From Aquatica leii (lineage: Eukaryota; Arthropoda; Insecta; Coleoptera; Lampyridae), in NCBI GenBank assembly GCA_035610365.1, contig CM069439.1:9362001-9426000 (forward strand): a stretch of 64,000 nucleotides of DNA. Direction: 5' to 3'. Positions 46,817-58,044 of the stretch are shown piece by piece. Below the pieces are notes generated by a model. That model ran no database searches. It saw only the letters and a program-made list of their open reading frames with translations, and had not been told where the DNA came from. Within the stretch, counting starts at the first letter, position 1, and every line of letters begins with the position of its first letter. A program made the position numbers and the translations under genes.

Positions 46817-49540
46817 CAGTGGCGTAGATACCATCGGGCAAAGTGGGGCAGTGCCCAAGGGATCCAGAGCTTCGGGAGCTCTTAGTCAATCCTTCAAAAA
46901 AGTCTACTACAAAGCACTACAAAATTTTTATCCGATAACATAAAATAACTAACAATGGAACTAAATAAATAAATAAAAAATAAAATACATACATGTAGCA
47001 TGCAAATGCATAACTATCATTACATAATAATGCCTAATTTTAAAATGGTTTACCCGTTGTCGATTTCATTGCGGCTCTTCCGAGATTTTGGAAGCAGAAG
47101 GGGTGGTTTTTCTCCGACCTTCAAAACTATTTTAGTACTTATATCTAGTATTTTTTGTTATTATATATAACGCGAGTTTCAAACTCTGCCTTGTTTACAT
47201 CTACTTTAAATAGAAAGTTAAAGAGTATGGATTAAAAAAACAGCCAGTGGCCCTTTAAAGCGAAAACAATGACAGAAAAGAAGAGAAATTAAACAAAAGT
47301 TGACCAAAATAGAAAAATTTTTAATGAAGGGTGCTACAAGTACAGTTATTTCTGAACCAGAAAATTCTAACTCATCTGATGACAGTCGGATCACCACGGT
47401 ACCAGTTAAAAAATTGGGTAGAGAGACGGCGATTGCAATCGATACTGTTGTCGTCGCTAACCACATTGAGGTTGATCACAGAGGTGACCTCACAACACTC
47501 GAGGAAAAAGAACCACCGATCTCTACACATACCGAAATTTTTATAACTTCCAGTGACTTAGGTAACTTTATAAACAAGATAATGATACGAAAAACGCGTT
47601 GTTTTTGATATGGGACCATTAAAACCTCCAGGACCATTTAGAAAAAACCCTCATCAGGACAACAGGAGTTTTTCAGAATCATTTTACGTTTTTAAGACTA
47701 AATATGAATTGAACATAGACAAAGATCTTAAAAATCAAATTCGTAAAGAAGCGTCATTTTGGAGACTGGTTTTCGTAGATTAGTCGATACTATAATTACT
47801 CTTGCAACAAGTTCTTTGGCATTGAGAGGACATCGAAAAGACTTAAATTTGGCAGGATACCATGGCAATTTTTTTAATCAGTGGTACAACTTGTCTCCAG
47901 ATATGATAATGGCTTGCGCCAAGTTTTGGATATGCCGAAAAGTAATAAAAAAATCTTAAATTCTAATAAAACTTTATATATTTTTTATAAGTCCAACTAT
48001 TCAAAACGAAATGATTGAGTGTATAGGCACCACACTTGAAAATCATTGGCTGGAACAGATTAGAGCAACGCCATTTTTTGCTATTATTATGAACACCACG
48101 CGAGATATATCCAAAGTTGATCAGCTGAGCATTGTTGTAAGATATGTAACAGTATCCAGAGCAGCAAATGGACCGCCAGTCAATATAGAAGTGAGAGAAG
48201 TATTTCTAGGTTTTTATGCAGTCATCAAGCATAGTGCATCGGATTTAGTGAATCAAGTGACTAAATTATTTCTTCATAAAAATATTGACTTAAAAACGTG
48301 TGCGGGCCAAGGATGTGATGGAGTTAGTGTAATGAGTGGAATGTATAATGGCGTACAAAAACAAATTAAGGGTATTCAACCAAACGCCGAGTATATGCAT
48401 TGTGCCAGTCACAATTTAAACTTGCTGATAGACGATGCTGAACTCACTCTTAAAAAATTGAATCCGACAAGATGGTCTAGCAGGGTAAATATGATAACTG
48501 CAATAAGCTTCGTTTTTCGGACATCCTTAAAGTCTTGTCTGAAATAACCCTTAATGGTTTCAGTAAACATGAACGTGATATAGTAAGCATTATAAAAACA
48601 AAAATGCTAAAATTTGAGTTTGTATTTCTCTGTGAATGTATGTACCGTGTATTGAACGGGACATCGATTTGAGCAAGGCAAGTTTTAGAAGAAACTAAAG
48701 AAAAACTGAAAGTTTACAGAAATGACTTCAAATCATTTCAAGACAAGGCTAGTGTAACTGCCGAAAAAAATTGTATTAATCCTTATTTTCAAGTAAACCA
48801 GCAAAGAATAATTAAAAAACATTTTGACGAATTAGCTTCTAACCACGGATTCGAAAACAGAGACATCTTTAAAATTACCGTTTTCAGAAATATATTAGAC
48901 ATAATAATATTACAATTGGATACACGTTTTAGTGGTATGACTACAGTCTTTTGATTTTTTGAATCCAAAAATTTTACTAAATATAGACGAAGCAGCTTTG
49001 TTAGAAAAATGTGATCGGTTTCAATCTAAATATTTTAAATAGTTTTATCTAAATTAACTGAGGCGTGGACTGTTCAGCAATTATGGAGAGAAATTATTAC
49101 CAGATTTCGACTACTTTAATGTGATATTACAGAAGTGTACACTACTATGTTATTATTTCACACCATTCCTGTAAGTTCCGCAAAAGCTGAAAAATCCTTC
49201 GGTACCTAAACTAAAATTTATTAAAAACTAACTAAGAAATAGTACTGGACAAGATCGACTCCGACATTTAACACTGATATAAATTCGATTATATATGTAT
49301 TAGTGATAATGCATCTCATTGTTATAATAAATAGGTTTTACCTTTTTACTTTGCTTTTATTCATTATCTGTATAGTACCTACACTTCAGTACAGTAAAAC
49401 GAACCCACCTAATGTTTTAATATCCCTTCTCCCTAGAAAATAAAATGATATGATAATTTGAAATGTCAATATAAAATTGTTGGTTGAGGGGCCCAGTTTA
49501 TTTACTGTCCCAGGGCCTTACTGATCAAGCTACGCCACTG
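46817..49540 (+). mobile_element. hAT DNA transposon, ZMYM1/DUF4371-like, nested in Tc1, exact 8-bp target duplication
   Basis: Left end CAGTGGCGTAGATACC and right end GATCAAGCTACGCCACTG form terminal inverted repeats with an 11-bp perfect core CAGTGGCGTAG. They are flanked by the perfect 8-bp duplication TATGGGGT (46,809-46,816 and 49,541-49,548). Length is 2,724 bp. Inside, plus-strand frames encode a ZMYM1-like transposase (about 47,300-49,280). Terminal repeats and target duplication are intact, but the coding region is broken and the finger-to-core part is shortened. It interrupts the Tc1 ORF at the VWG codons. Confidence 0.95.
47300..49280 (+). pseudogene. hAT (ZMYM1-like) transposase, broken
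   Basis: The N-terminal frame (47,300-47,608) is Ser/Glu-rich, typical of the disordered lead of this family. GPLKPPGPFRKNPHQDNRSF (about 47,620-47,680) corresponds to the start of the TTF-type finger. Sequence after 47,750 reads DLNLAGYHGNFFNQWYNLSP (DUF4371-like). The 178-codon open frame 48,011-48,547 has FFAIIMNTTRDISKVDQLSI (first catalytic region, with N where D is usual), KTCAGQGCDGVSVMSGMYNG and QKQIKGIQPNAEYMHCASHN with LNLLI, then PTRWSSRVN, the TRW box. The rest runs in shifting frames to a decayed dimerisation tail (TIPVSSAKAEKSF, about 49,160-49,200). Multiple frameshifts; not functional. Confidence 0.87.
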
Positions 49541-49548
49541 TATGGGGT

Positions 49549-49930
49549 GCTATTGTTTATCGAAGCAGGTCGCAGTTGGTATTCGTCCATGGATGCCCAC
49601 CGATATTTTGATGAAGTGGTAGAACCCTACATCTTTCTATTTCTCCAGGAGCTAGAGAACCCGATTTTCCAACAGGATAATTCCCGTCCCTAAATTGTAA
49701 AGCATTTTATGGAGCGTTTCAAGGTGGCTAACGTCAATATCTTGTCGTGGCCATCCAGATCTCTCGACCTTTCGCCTATCAAACATGTCAATTAGCTAAT
49801 CCTCCACAGACACTAAAAGCTCCTTGGCATGAATTACAGATTGTCTGGAATGCAATACTTCGAAAAGAAAACGACCACCTGGTAGAATTCATGCTAAGAA
49901 ACGCGCGGAAGTGTTAAACTATTAGGGGTG
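49549..49930 (+). pseudogene. Tc1-like transposase, 3' part, displaced by the hAT
   Basis: Coding continues from the cut point: GRSWYSSMDAHRYFDEVVEP, then FLQELENPIFQQDNSRP (second catalytic Asp, 49,640-49,690), RFKVANVNILSWPSRSLDLS with PIKHVN (third catalytic region, about 49,710-49,790), where the usual SPIEHVWD has changed. A decayed tail runs to about 49,915. It joins precisely to the 5' part across the hAT once one copy of TATGGGGT is removed from consideration. Same lineage as the fragment at 21,655-21,925. Confidence 0.88.
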
Positions 49931-50169
49931 GTTCATCACATTATTAATAAAAAATGCTTTTATTTTTGGTTTGATTTTTTTGAAATTTTAATCAATTACT
50001 ACCTTTGAACAGTTTTGCCAAGTTTGGTCAAAAAATTCTAGCGTCTTCTTGGTGTTGCATTTTTTAAGTCACAAATTGTATTTAGGAAAAAATTAATTCA
50101 CACTTTCTGTTTGCGTATCAGAAATAAACCATAAATTACTAAAAACGCTCATTATAATTTATATATTTA

Positions 50170-50815
50170 TATACGTTTTCTTCCGATTTTGCACTTAAAC
50201 TTTGCAAAAGTTCTTTAGCTTTGTCTTCCAATTCTATAATTTTGCGTACTTTAAACTAACTTTTATTTGAATGTATGGATTGACAGTGTACATGAACGTA
50301 TGCGTCACATCTTCATTTGTAGATGATTGTGAGCATTTTTTAGCACAAAAATATGTATAGTCTTTATCTCTTGCTTCCTGGGCATCCTCTGATAACTGTC
50401 CTGACAGAAGCAGAGCATGATGTTTTATGTCTTTTCCGGGAATTAATACTCTACCGTATTCTTGTAATGTTCATTCGCCTCACTTATATTTGTCTTGATG
50501 TGTAGTGATAAAGAACCTTCTCGCGATGTTTGCATTATTACAATTTCCACTCTAAATTTTTTTTGTATGAATTCTTTTTTTTCGTTTTTGATGTTTTCTT
50601 CTGTGCTTCGAGCAGACCACTTTTTAAATTGTAAATTATATGATATATGCAAAACACATGCCATAAATCTGACCCAGCAATGCAATGTTGAAAGACCAAA
50701 TCTATAGGCTTCTTGTCGTTCTTGTTTATTATATAGTTTCAGATTATTGATTTCACATGGTTTTACAAGACATATTGTGCACATAAGATTAGTATTAAAG
50801 AAGTATCCTGCACTG
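50170..50815 (-). pseudogene. Transposase-like fossil, unassigned family (DGNTARRFF/SEEAQE type), copy 2
   Basis: The minus-strand open frame 50,443-50,784 reads MCTICLVKPCEINNLK (a C-x-x-C knuckle), FGLSTLHCWVRFMACVLHIS and YNLQFKKWSARSTEENIK. Downstream on the same strand (50,290-50,440) comes IKHHALLLSGQLSEDAQEAR with DKDY, then STNEDVTHTF. The order parallels copy 1 at 35,950-37,430. The N-terminal half, before the knuckle, is absent: at that point sequence of the oppositely oriented family begins. The DGNTARRFF segment is decayed or deleted. It starts about 240 bp beyond the Tc1 remnant and is non-functional as it stands. Confidence 0.6.
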
Positions 50816-52290
50816 TCACTTCAAAAGATTTACCTTCGAGTTCAGAGTCTAACATCTCTTCTGATAGTGAGTTTGAGTTGCCGGAAATACCACATTCTAC
50901 GTCTTCCTCAGCTTGCAAGAATGTTGAAAGGCAATCGCAAATGCGAATTCAGCTCACCACTTTTGCAAAAACATGCGACCGACATGGCATATCTGATAGA
51001 TCTGCAGCTGCTCTTGCATCATCCATTTTAAGTGATATTGGAGTAGTAACACCAGAGGATTCTTCTAAAATTGTCGATAGAAGTAAAGTTGGGAGGGAAA
51101 GACAAAAAACTCGTTCCATGCTCCGTCTGCAAGAACTGAATGTGAATATGATATGGGTACATGGTATCTACTTTGACGGGCGCAAGGATAAAACCCTAAC
51201 ACAAGTAAAGAAAGGTAACAAATTTTATCGCCAATCCATTATAGAAGAACATATAACATTAGTGCAAGAACCTGAATGTAAATATATTGGTCATGTTTCT
51301 CCAACCTCCGGTACATCACAAAGTGTAAAAGCAAGTATCGTTCAAATGTTACAAGAAAATGTGATTGATGTTACAAATTTAGAAGTGACTGGTTGTGACG
51401 GGACCGTCGTAAAGACGAGTGTAAAAAGAGGTATAATACGACTTTTGGAAGAACACTTTCAAAAACCACTTCAATGGTTTGCGTGTATGATACACGCAAA
51501 TGAGCTTCCACTTTGTCATCTTTTTCATCATGTAGACGGAGATACCACCGAGCCTCGTAGATTTGCTGGTCCCATTGGAAAGCAGCTGGAGAAGTGCGAC
51601 AACTGCCAGTAGTTCAATTTAAGCCGACTGAGGGTAATTTAGGTAAAGTTCCCAAAAACATCGTAAAGGATTTTAGTACAGACCAAAAGTATTTGTTTGA
51701 AATATGCCAAGTAATTACTAGTGGACATTGTAATACATCCCTTTCAAATCGAAATCCAGGAAAACTGGCTCATTCACGGTGGGTCACAACTGCAAACCGC
51801 ATTCTTAGACTTTGTATTTCAAGTGAAAACCCGTCTTCAAGCTTAATGAAACTGACAGAATTTATTATGAATGTTTACGCTCCGATGTGGTTTTCTATAA
51901 AATCACAGCCAACATGTAATTACGGTGCAAAACACCTTTTGAAGTCCATAAGGTTGTCTCGGTACTTAGAAAAAGACCTAAGAGATATTGTTGATCCTGT
52001 GATACAACGAAATGGCTTCTTTGGTCACCATGAAAACATTATTCTCAGTATGATATCTGATGAAAGGAAACATATACGAGAACTTGGTCTTCGTCGTATT
52101 TTAAAGGCCAGAAGTGTTTTGCCACGAAAGACCAAAAATGTTAGGGTCTTTAAACTTTCTGCTTTATGTTTTGAAGCAAACGAATACTTTGAGTTAATTG
52201 ACTGGCAAAAATGTGAGATAACAGAACCTCCAATTTTATCGGTTAAACTGTTCTCTCTGGTGGCAATTTTCAAAATTGTACCGATATAGT
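50790..52290 (+). pseudogene. Transposase-like ORF of unassigned family (YFDGRKDKTL type), nearly intact
   Basis: Two long overlapping frames cover about 500 codons. The first, open through 50,790-51,614, has an acidic Ser-rich N-terminus, then DRHGISDRSAAALASSILSD (about 50,980-51,040), KIVDRSKVGRERQKTRS, GIYFDGRKDKTL, EEHITLVQEPECKYIGHVSP, VTGCDGTVVKTSVKRGIIRL and WFACMIHANELPLCHLFHHV. The second (51,594-52,289) has RQLPVVQFKP, LAHSRWVTTANRILRLCISS, VYAPMWFSIKSQPTCNYGAK, DPVIQRNGFFGHHENIILSM and RKHIRELGLRRILKARSVLP. One frame shift near 51,595 separates them. I know this as an uncharacterised repetitive family in insects; the Asp-containing DGRKD and GCDGT blocks suggest an RNase H-like transposase, but the superfamily is uncertain. 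It is the best-preserved long coding sequence in the window. Confidence 0.65.
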
Positions 52291-52299
52291 TACTTCTAT

Positions 52300-54825
52300 A
52301 TTCGTTGGGGATTGTATTCTGCCGATACTTTTTCGAATTTTGATTCAGCGATCTCTATAGAAACAATTGTAAATTTATACGTGGGCCCATAAACCAGGAG
52401 ATGGCGTTGGCCACAACTCTTCAATATGTATATAGATTTTATTATGACACCAAAAATAGATAGGAAACATTTAATTAAACGAATCAAAAAGTAATAATGC
52501 ATTGTGGTCATTGTTGTGGCTGAGTTTAGTCTAAGTAAATTTTGTAATAAAGTACCAAACCAGTAATTATATTACATATCAGAATCTTAGTATTATTTTC
52601 TCTTAGTCTGCATGTTGTCAAAGAGATGTGTTTAAACTAAACCACTAACAAAACCAGGAAAAAAATTGAGGTTTGCACAAAAATATTGGGCACCAAAAAT
52701 AGTATTAACCATAACTGTTGCCAAATATTGTGTAACAATAAAATGCATACATAATCCAGACCACAATATTACACGAATCAACAAGTGCGGTTTATGACTC
52801 AAGTACGATGCGAACTTGTATAATTACAGAAAAATTCCAATAAAGCAAGTCATTACCTTTATTAAATTTGTCAAGACTAAACTACGATAAGTTCTTGTAG
52901 TTACTGTAAATTTAGCGAAAAAACTGAAAGAACCAAGTTATGCAACATTAAAAAAATAGTTCCGTTCCTTAATTACTAATAGAGTGGAACACATTCATAG
53001 AACAAAAAATTTTTCGACCTTGTCGCGTTTATAATGATTTTGCTCAACTTCCTTTTTATTAGCACAGTTACGACAGCATTGTTTTTAATGGTACGCAGCT
53101 TGTTGATATTAGTTAAAAGATCCTAATGGATAGCAAACACTACTGTGTAAAAGGTCATCTATTCGTTTAACTTAAAATCTATTAGTCTATGTAAAAATGT
53201 AATCATTTGGGGTACAACTTCAATATTTACAGAAAGAATTATTCGAAAATTGCCCTGTTGCTCTATTTTTCAATCAGCTTTGAACGCTATAGCGTAAATA
53301 CGATTTCTAAAAATAAACGCAAATTGAAGTTTATAATTAAAAAAATGGTTAAGGTAAATGCGTTTAGTTGACTGTGGTAAGTGTTGTCGTGTTTAAATTT
53401 TTTGTAAATTCACAGTTAGTTCTGTACCAGTACGGTATGCGTTGACTTTTCTTTGCATTATGGTCTCACGATGAAGGTAAGCCAAAAGCGTCCCACGGCC
53501 AAGTCATTTGCGCTGACCACGGGCCAGTTAGATTTAATAAATGAGAGCAGTGTTAATTACAACACAGATTAATGTACTTTCATGTCGCGGGTTCATCACG
53601 CGTGGAAATGTCATGAGAATTACGTCCAGTTTACCTTCACCCTTGAACTTGAAGTGCATTCAAGAATTCACATCGGCCACCGGTTAGGTGCTACGCTATT
53701 TTTATCAATCTAATATGCTGTCATTAATCAAAACAGGAAGGAACTAATTGCTTTAATAAAATATACCTCATTTAAATTTCTATCAATTTAAAACAATTTA
53801 TGGCAGTTGGTGCAATTAAAGTTGAACGATATTTTCATAGCATACACCGTACTTGAGCGTTCAACAATTTATCAGCAATTTCAATTAACGTCCAGGTAAT
53901 GCACATTTTCTTTTTTTTTCAACATTAAGTATATGAAGCAAATCAAATTAACATTCTTTGCTTTAATCGAATGAAAAACGTTCGCCTAAATAACAATTCG
54001 AATTCTAAAAAAACAAAAACCTTAAAAATTTTCGGAAAAACCGATTTTTTTGATAAAATTCTCTTCATTTATAGAGGTTTACTACACTCTAATTAAAACA
54101 TAAATCAATACACTGACACTTAATTGATCTAATCAAAAAGCTAATTGAACTGTCAATCATCATCAATTTCTTCGCAATTTTTTCTCCACGACCACTAAGT
54201 CTTTTAATAACTTTCTTGCGGAACATAAAATGTTTTTGTGTTTGTTTTTTATTCCTCTTTCAAGTCTACATTTGAGTTACATTCAGATTAAAAATCAATT
54301 TTGAGTCATACGCATCTACTAATAACATCTAACTTTCAAAAATCTTCAAATAAGAATATAACAAAAGTCTTCTAAACCACATAAACCAGAAACATAGTAT
54401 ATATAAAGCATCGAATTGCCAATCGAAATAAATTCAAAAACAACTTTTTTAGAATACATGATGATTAAAGCGAAATAAAAGCAATAACTTTTTTTTGCTT
54501 TATTTCTCTATTCTATGAGCGAAAATTTTTACAAACGACAATTCGACAAAAACAAAAAGAAAAAAAAAGCAAAAAAATAGAAAAAGAAGAAAGCTCGTTA
54601 AAATAAGATATAATAATTTTTTGTTTTTTTACAACGCCTTTGATTGATTTTATTTCGTAGTTTCACCCTAAACGTAAAAAAATGTCGAAATGTGATAAAT
54701 GATACAAATTTTGGTTATACAGGAAAAATGTTGTGTAATTAGGCGACAGTTTAAACGGTAAATCTTATTGTAATTCAATCTTATTTCGACATTTCGCTGC
54801 CCATACTGCCAACTTTGTAAAAATT
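52300..54825. other. AT-rich intergenic sequence with one GC-richer island
   Basis: No gene recognised. At about 53,440-53,695 there is a CpG-containing island (TCCCACGGCCAAGTC, TCATCACGCGTGG, CATCGGCCACCGG), and an ACGATGAAGGTAAGCC segment near 53,470 looks like a splice donor. No acceptor or coding motif supports an exon. Confidence 0.4.
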
Positions 54826-54829
54826 GGGA

Positions 54830-56190
54830 TGCTTTTCTACCTCTATGATGATCCTCCGATGATAGTGCTTCGTAGTATCTAATACTCCTGCTCCGTGCTC
54901 GTGTACATGTTCTACAATTGCTGATTACCTAATTCCCTTTTTTCGTGTGTCGTTCTGATGTTTCTAGACTTTTCCTTCGATCGACCCTCCCGTTTGTCCG
55001 ATGTAGCATTTACATATTAGTTTGTAGACTCCTTCCTCTTTAGTTCGTGATAATTTATCGTTAGTGTCAGTAAAGTTGTTTTGGATAGATGTAACCCCGA
55101 TGTTCTCTGTTGTTCCGGAAACAAAAAGCAAGCGGGCGAATCGCTTTGGTGGCTCCCTTTCAGTGGGTGTAGTTTCGGTTCCAGGCTTTGTAAAGGCTCT
55201 CTCTGTCGTTATAGCCATTACTCTTTTTTTTTGTTTTTCTCTTGCCAGATGTGCGGCATCGCTGATAGTTTCTGCTCTATGTATTAAAATTTTAATCAAG
55301 GCTTTCTTCTGTTTAGAATGGTGATGCGACGTAGCATGTAGGTACCTATCCGTATGAGTTTTCTTCCTATACACTGCATGTTGTAATCATGACTTTACCA
55401 TTACATCCAGAAACGGTTATCTTTCTTCTTCTTCTATAGTAAACTTTACAGATGAGTGCTGCTTGTTTATGTTCTTAAAAAAGTCTTGAAGTTTCTCTCT
55501 TCCATGTAGCCAAATAATGCTTCTTCTTCAAACGCCTCCATGACTAAAATGGCTATTACAGGGTGGGCTTACCATTGTTCTGTTCTTCTGTTCGTATTAT
55601 CTGCATTCCCATAGAAAATATGTAGACAAGAAAAAATTCGCCAGACCCGTTGTGTCCAAGATCACTAATTATGGCTATCTTGTTGTTCGTAGGTATGTTT
55701 GTAAATAACGAAGTCACATCAAAGCTCACCAATATGCCGTCTTGGTCAGTTGTTAAATTTTTCAGTAGTTACAAAATGTTGCAAGCTCTTCACGTAAGAT
55801 ACTGTCTTTCTTGCGTACGGTTTTAACACAAGTATTTAGCTAGGTCGTAGATTAGCGATCCAATACTGCTAACAATAGGGCAAAGTAGTATTTCTTCCTT
55901 GTGAATCTTCGGTAGATCATATAGTCTAGGTGGTCGACTAACACTAGGTATCGACCACTTCTTGCCTTCTTCCGGAAGTGTTGATCTTTTTACTCTTGGA
56001 ACAATCTTTGCCGTATGACCTCCCTGAAGTTTGAGGTAGGCGTTGGAATCTAGTAAAGCATTGATTTTCTGCTTGTAGATTTTCTTATCCAGGATCACAG
56101 TCGCATTGCCCTTATCAGTCTTTGCAGTTACAATGCTATCATCCTTTCTTAGGCTGCTTAGAACCGTCTTCTCCTCGTTGGTTATATTAA
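54830..56190 (-). mobile_element. Penelope-like element fragment (reverse transcriptase + GIY-YIG)
   Basis: Minus strand, in order: MILDKKIYKQKINALL (56,098 down), RLYDLPKIHKEEILLCPIVS with SIGS (RT entry), LTTDQDGILVSFDVTSLFTN with IPTNN (about 55,750-55,690), a MEAFEEEALFGY-like segment (about 55,545), then the open frame 54,964-55,374: YRKKTHTDRYLHATSHHHSK with QKKALI, HRAETISD, RLLFVSGTTENI and EGVYKLICKCYIGQTGGS, the GIY...YIG core. A short tail follows to about 54,840. Both ends are truncated and no terminal repeats were found. It is broken in several places and is of a CYIGQT-type lineage unlike the element at 4.8 kb. Confidence 0.85.
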
Positions 56191-56194
56191 TTTT

Positions 56195-57635
56195 ATTATT
56201 GTTTTTTTCTTTTTTTTAACTGTGGCTTTTGACCCACCAACTTTAATAATTATTATAAAAGCTTTTTTAATTTTAAATCCAACAATGTATAATGTGTTTT
56301 AAAAGTTTATTTGTTTGTTGCCTAATCACAACTGTTGCCATACTCCTTATAATTTATAGCCAATGGTTGTTTACTTTTATTGATTCATTTTTGATGCTGT
56401 CAACAAGGTTTTATGTTGTTACGAGAATAATTTTGTGTTAAACGTTGTTTGTTTTTTGTATATAGTGTTTTCCTGATTGAGCATTTAAATCTCTCAGCAG
56501 TATTTCTATCTGGGACTTTTTCTATTCATTTTCATATTTTTCCATATTTTTTTTTTGTTTGTCTATATGTGCTTTTTAATACAATTTAACTAATTACACA
56601 ATTATTATATAGGACTAATTTACTAAACTAATGCACAACAGACACTAAAAATTATAGCTAACTAATTAAATAATAACAACTTATTCGATTCATTCATATA
56701 AAGCTATAACAGTACACCGTTCGCAAAAAAAAATATTTGCAATCACTTGTATTTATTTACACTGGCACAAGCGTGAAAATACCGAATAAGCATTTATTTA
56801 TTTACACCGCACTTTCTTCTTGAAGGGTGACTGTCAATTCCCTGCGATTACCTTTTATATTTTTATCTTGAACTAGAATATTTTGTTTGTTTCGTAAATT
56901 GCCTCAAATATTCTTGAGTTTTTAATATATAAGTAAATTTAGATTCAATAGAAACTAAGTCTTCTCGCATACCTTTCTTCTTATTTAACACATTTTGAGC
57001 TTCTTCTATAGTTTGAGGTTCTTCAGGATCTAATTCATTGATAACGCGCTTAATAAGTTCTGTCTTCTGTCCAAGTGCATAAACCCATAACCCTGTTGGT
57101 AGTGGTATTAGAACAAAAATTAAAAAAAATTAAAAGGGATTTATTCAACCAGCAGAATACTTTCGTTAAAAGGCACGACGAGCTTGAATCCATGGTCAAA
57201 ACATCTTACGAGATTTCTTTCTTTTAAATAAAAAAAATTTTTTTCAGTTGGCTATTTTTGTGCGGTGTATTAATAAACATTGAAATGTGTTGCAACATTT
57301 ACTCGAATTCTGTCAGCTGGAAACTACAAACCAAAATGACATTTTTTTTAAATTAAAAAATGCATTGACAAAAAGGGCTTATTATGGGACAAAATGATAA
57401 GTATTTGCACTTATAGTACACCTGCACTAATAGGGAAAACTAAAAGTTGCTTAGCTTTGTTACAGAATTTCTTGGGTCAAATACTATTTTCGTACCATTT
57501 TTTGTTTTGTGTACAAAAGACATGGAGTTAGATGATATTATGGATCCAGTAGTACGTTGCATAAATTACATACGCGCAAAAGAAATGATTGTTTTTTTGC
57601 ATAAAACCCTCTTTGTTTTATTATTGCAATAAACA
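56195..57635. other. AT-rich sequence without recognised features
   Basis: No recognised motif, repeat end or RNA. The plus ORF at 57,447-57,632 is unassigned. Confidence 0.45.
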
Positions 57636-57639
57636 GCAA

Positions 57640-58040
57640 TTATAGTTCATAATATTGTTTTTTTTTTATAACACAGGTCTTAAAAGTAACTAAAATAGTA
57701 GTGGCGAAAAATGACTCAATTGCCCGTTTGGCTCGACTGATAAAAAAGTTGAGGAGTCTTGCACTATACAATTGTGGAACGTAACCTTTTTGCAACGTTG
57801 ACTCGTCGGATATATTTTTCCAAACATTTTTCAAAATCTCATTTTTCAATTTGGCTAATGGTATATCATCAGAAATAAAAAATGGACACAAGTTCTGGTT
57901 AAACGCTAGATGCTTAGGTACAGATTTTGATCAACATCTGCTGTTGTTTACCATTTCTCACTTCACAACACTTGTAAAACAATACACTTTCGCCAATTGT
58001 AAAATCGTTAAAATCTTTAAGAAATTGATTTAAAATGTTC
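57640..58040 (-). pseudogene. hAT transposase fragment, CGGBP1-like lineage
   Basis: The minus strand from 58,030 reads FLKDFNDFTIGESVLFYKCC, like the lead into the CGGBP1-type finger. After a gap, 57,891-57,760 reads FFISDDIPLAKLKNEIL and NISDESTLQKGYVPQLY, the IPxxKL...IPDESTLRKxYVP segment. This is the same segment seen at 38,150-38,230. The rest of the transposase is missing. It is a short 5' fragment with frameshifts. Confidence 0.72.
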
Positions 58041-58044
58041 GTCC

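Noticed and set aside
48011-48547. Host ZMYM1-like gene
   Set aside because: It lies inside a hAT with intact terminal repeats and target duplication, and the frame is broken.
50878-52289. Ordinary host gene for the nearly intact ORF
   Set aside because: The two frames overlap out of phase, it sits among transposon relics, and its motifs recall a multicopy insect family. A host gene cannot be fully excluded.
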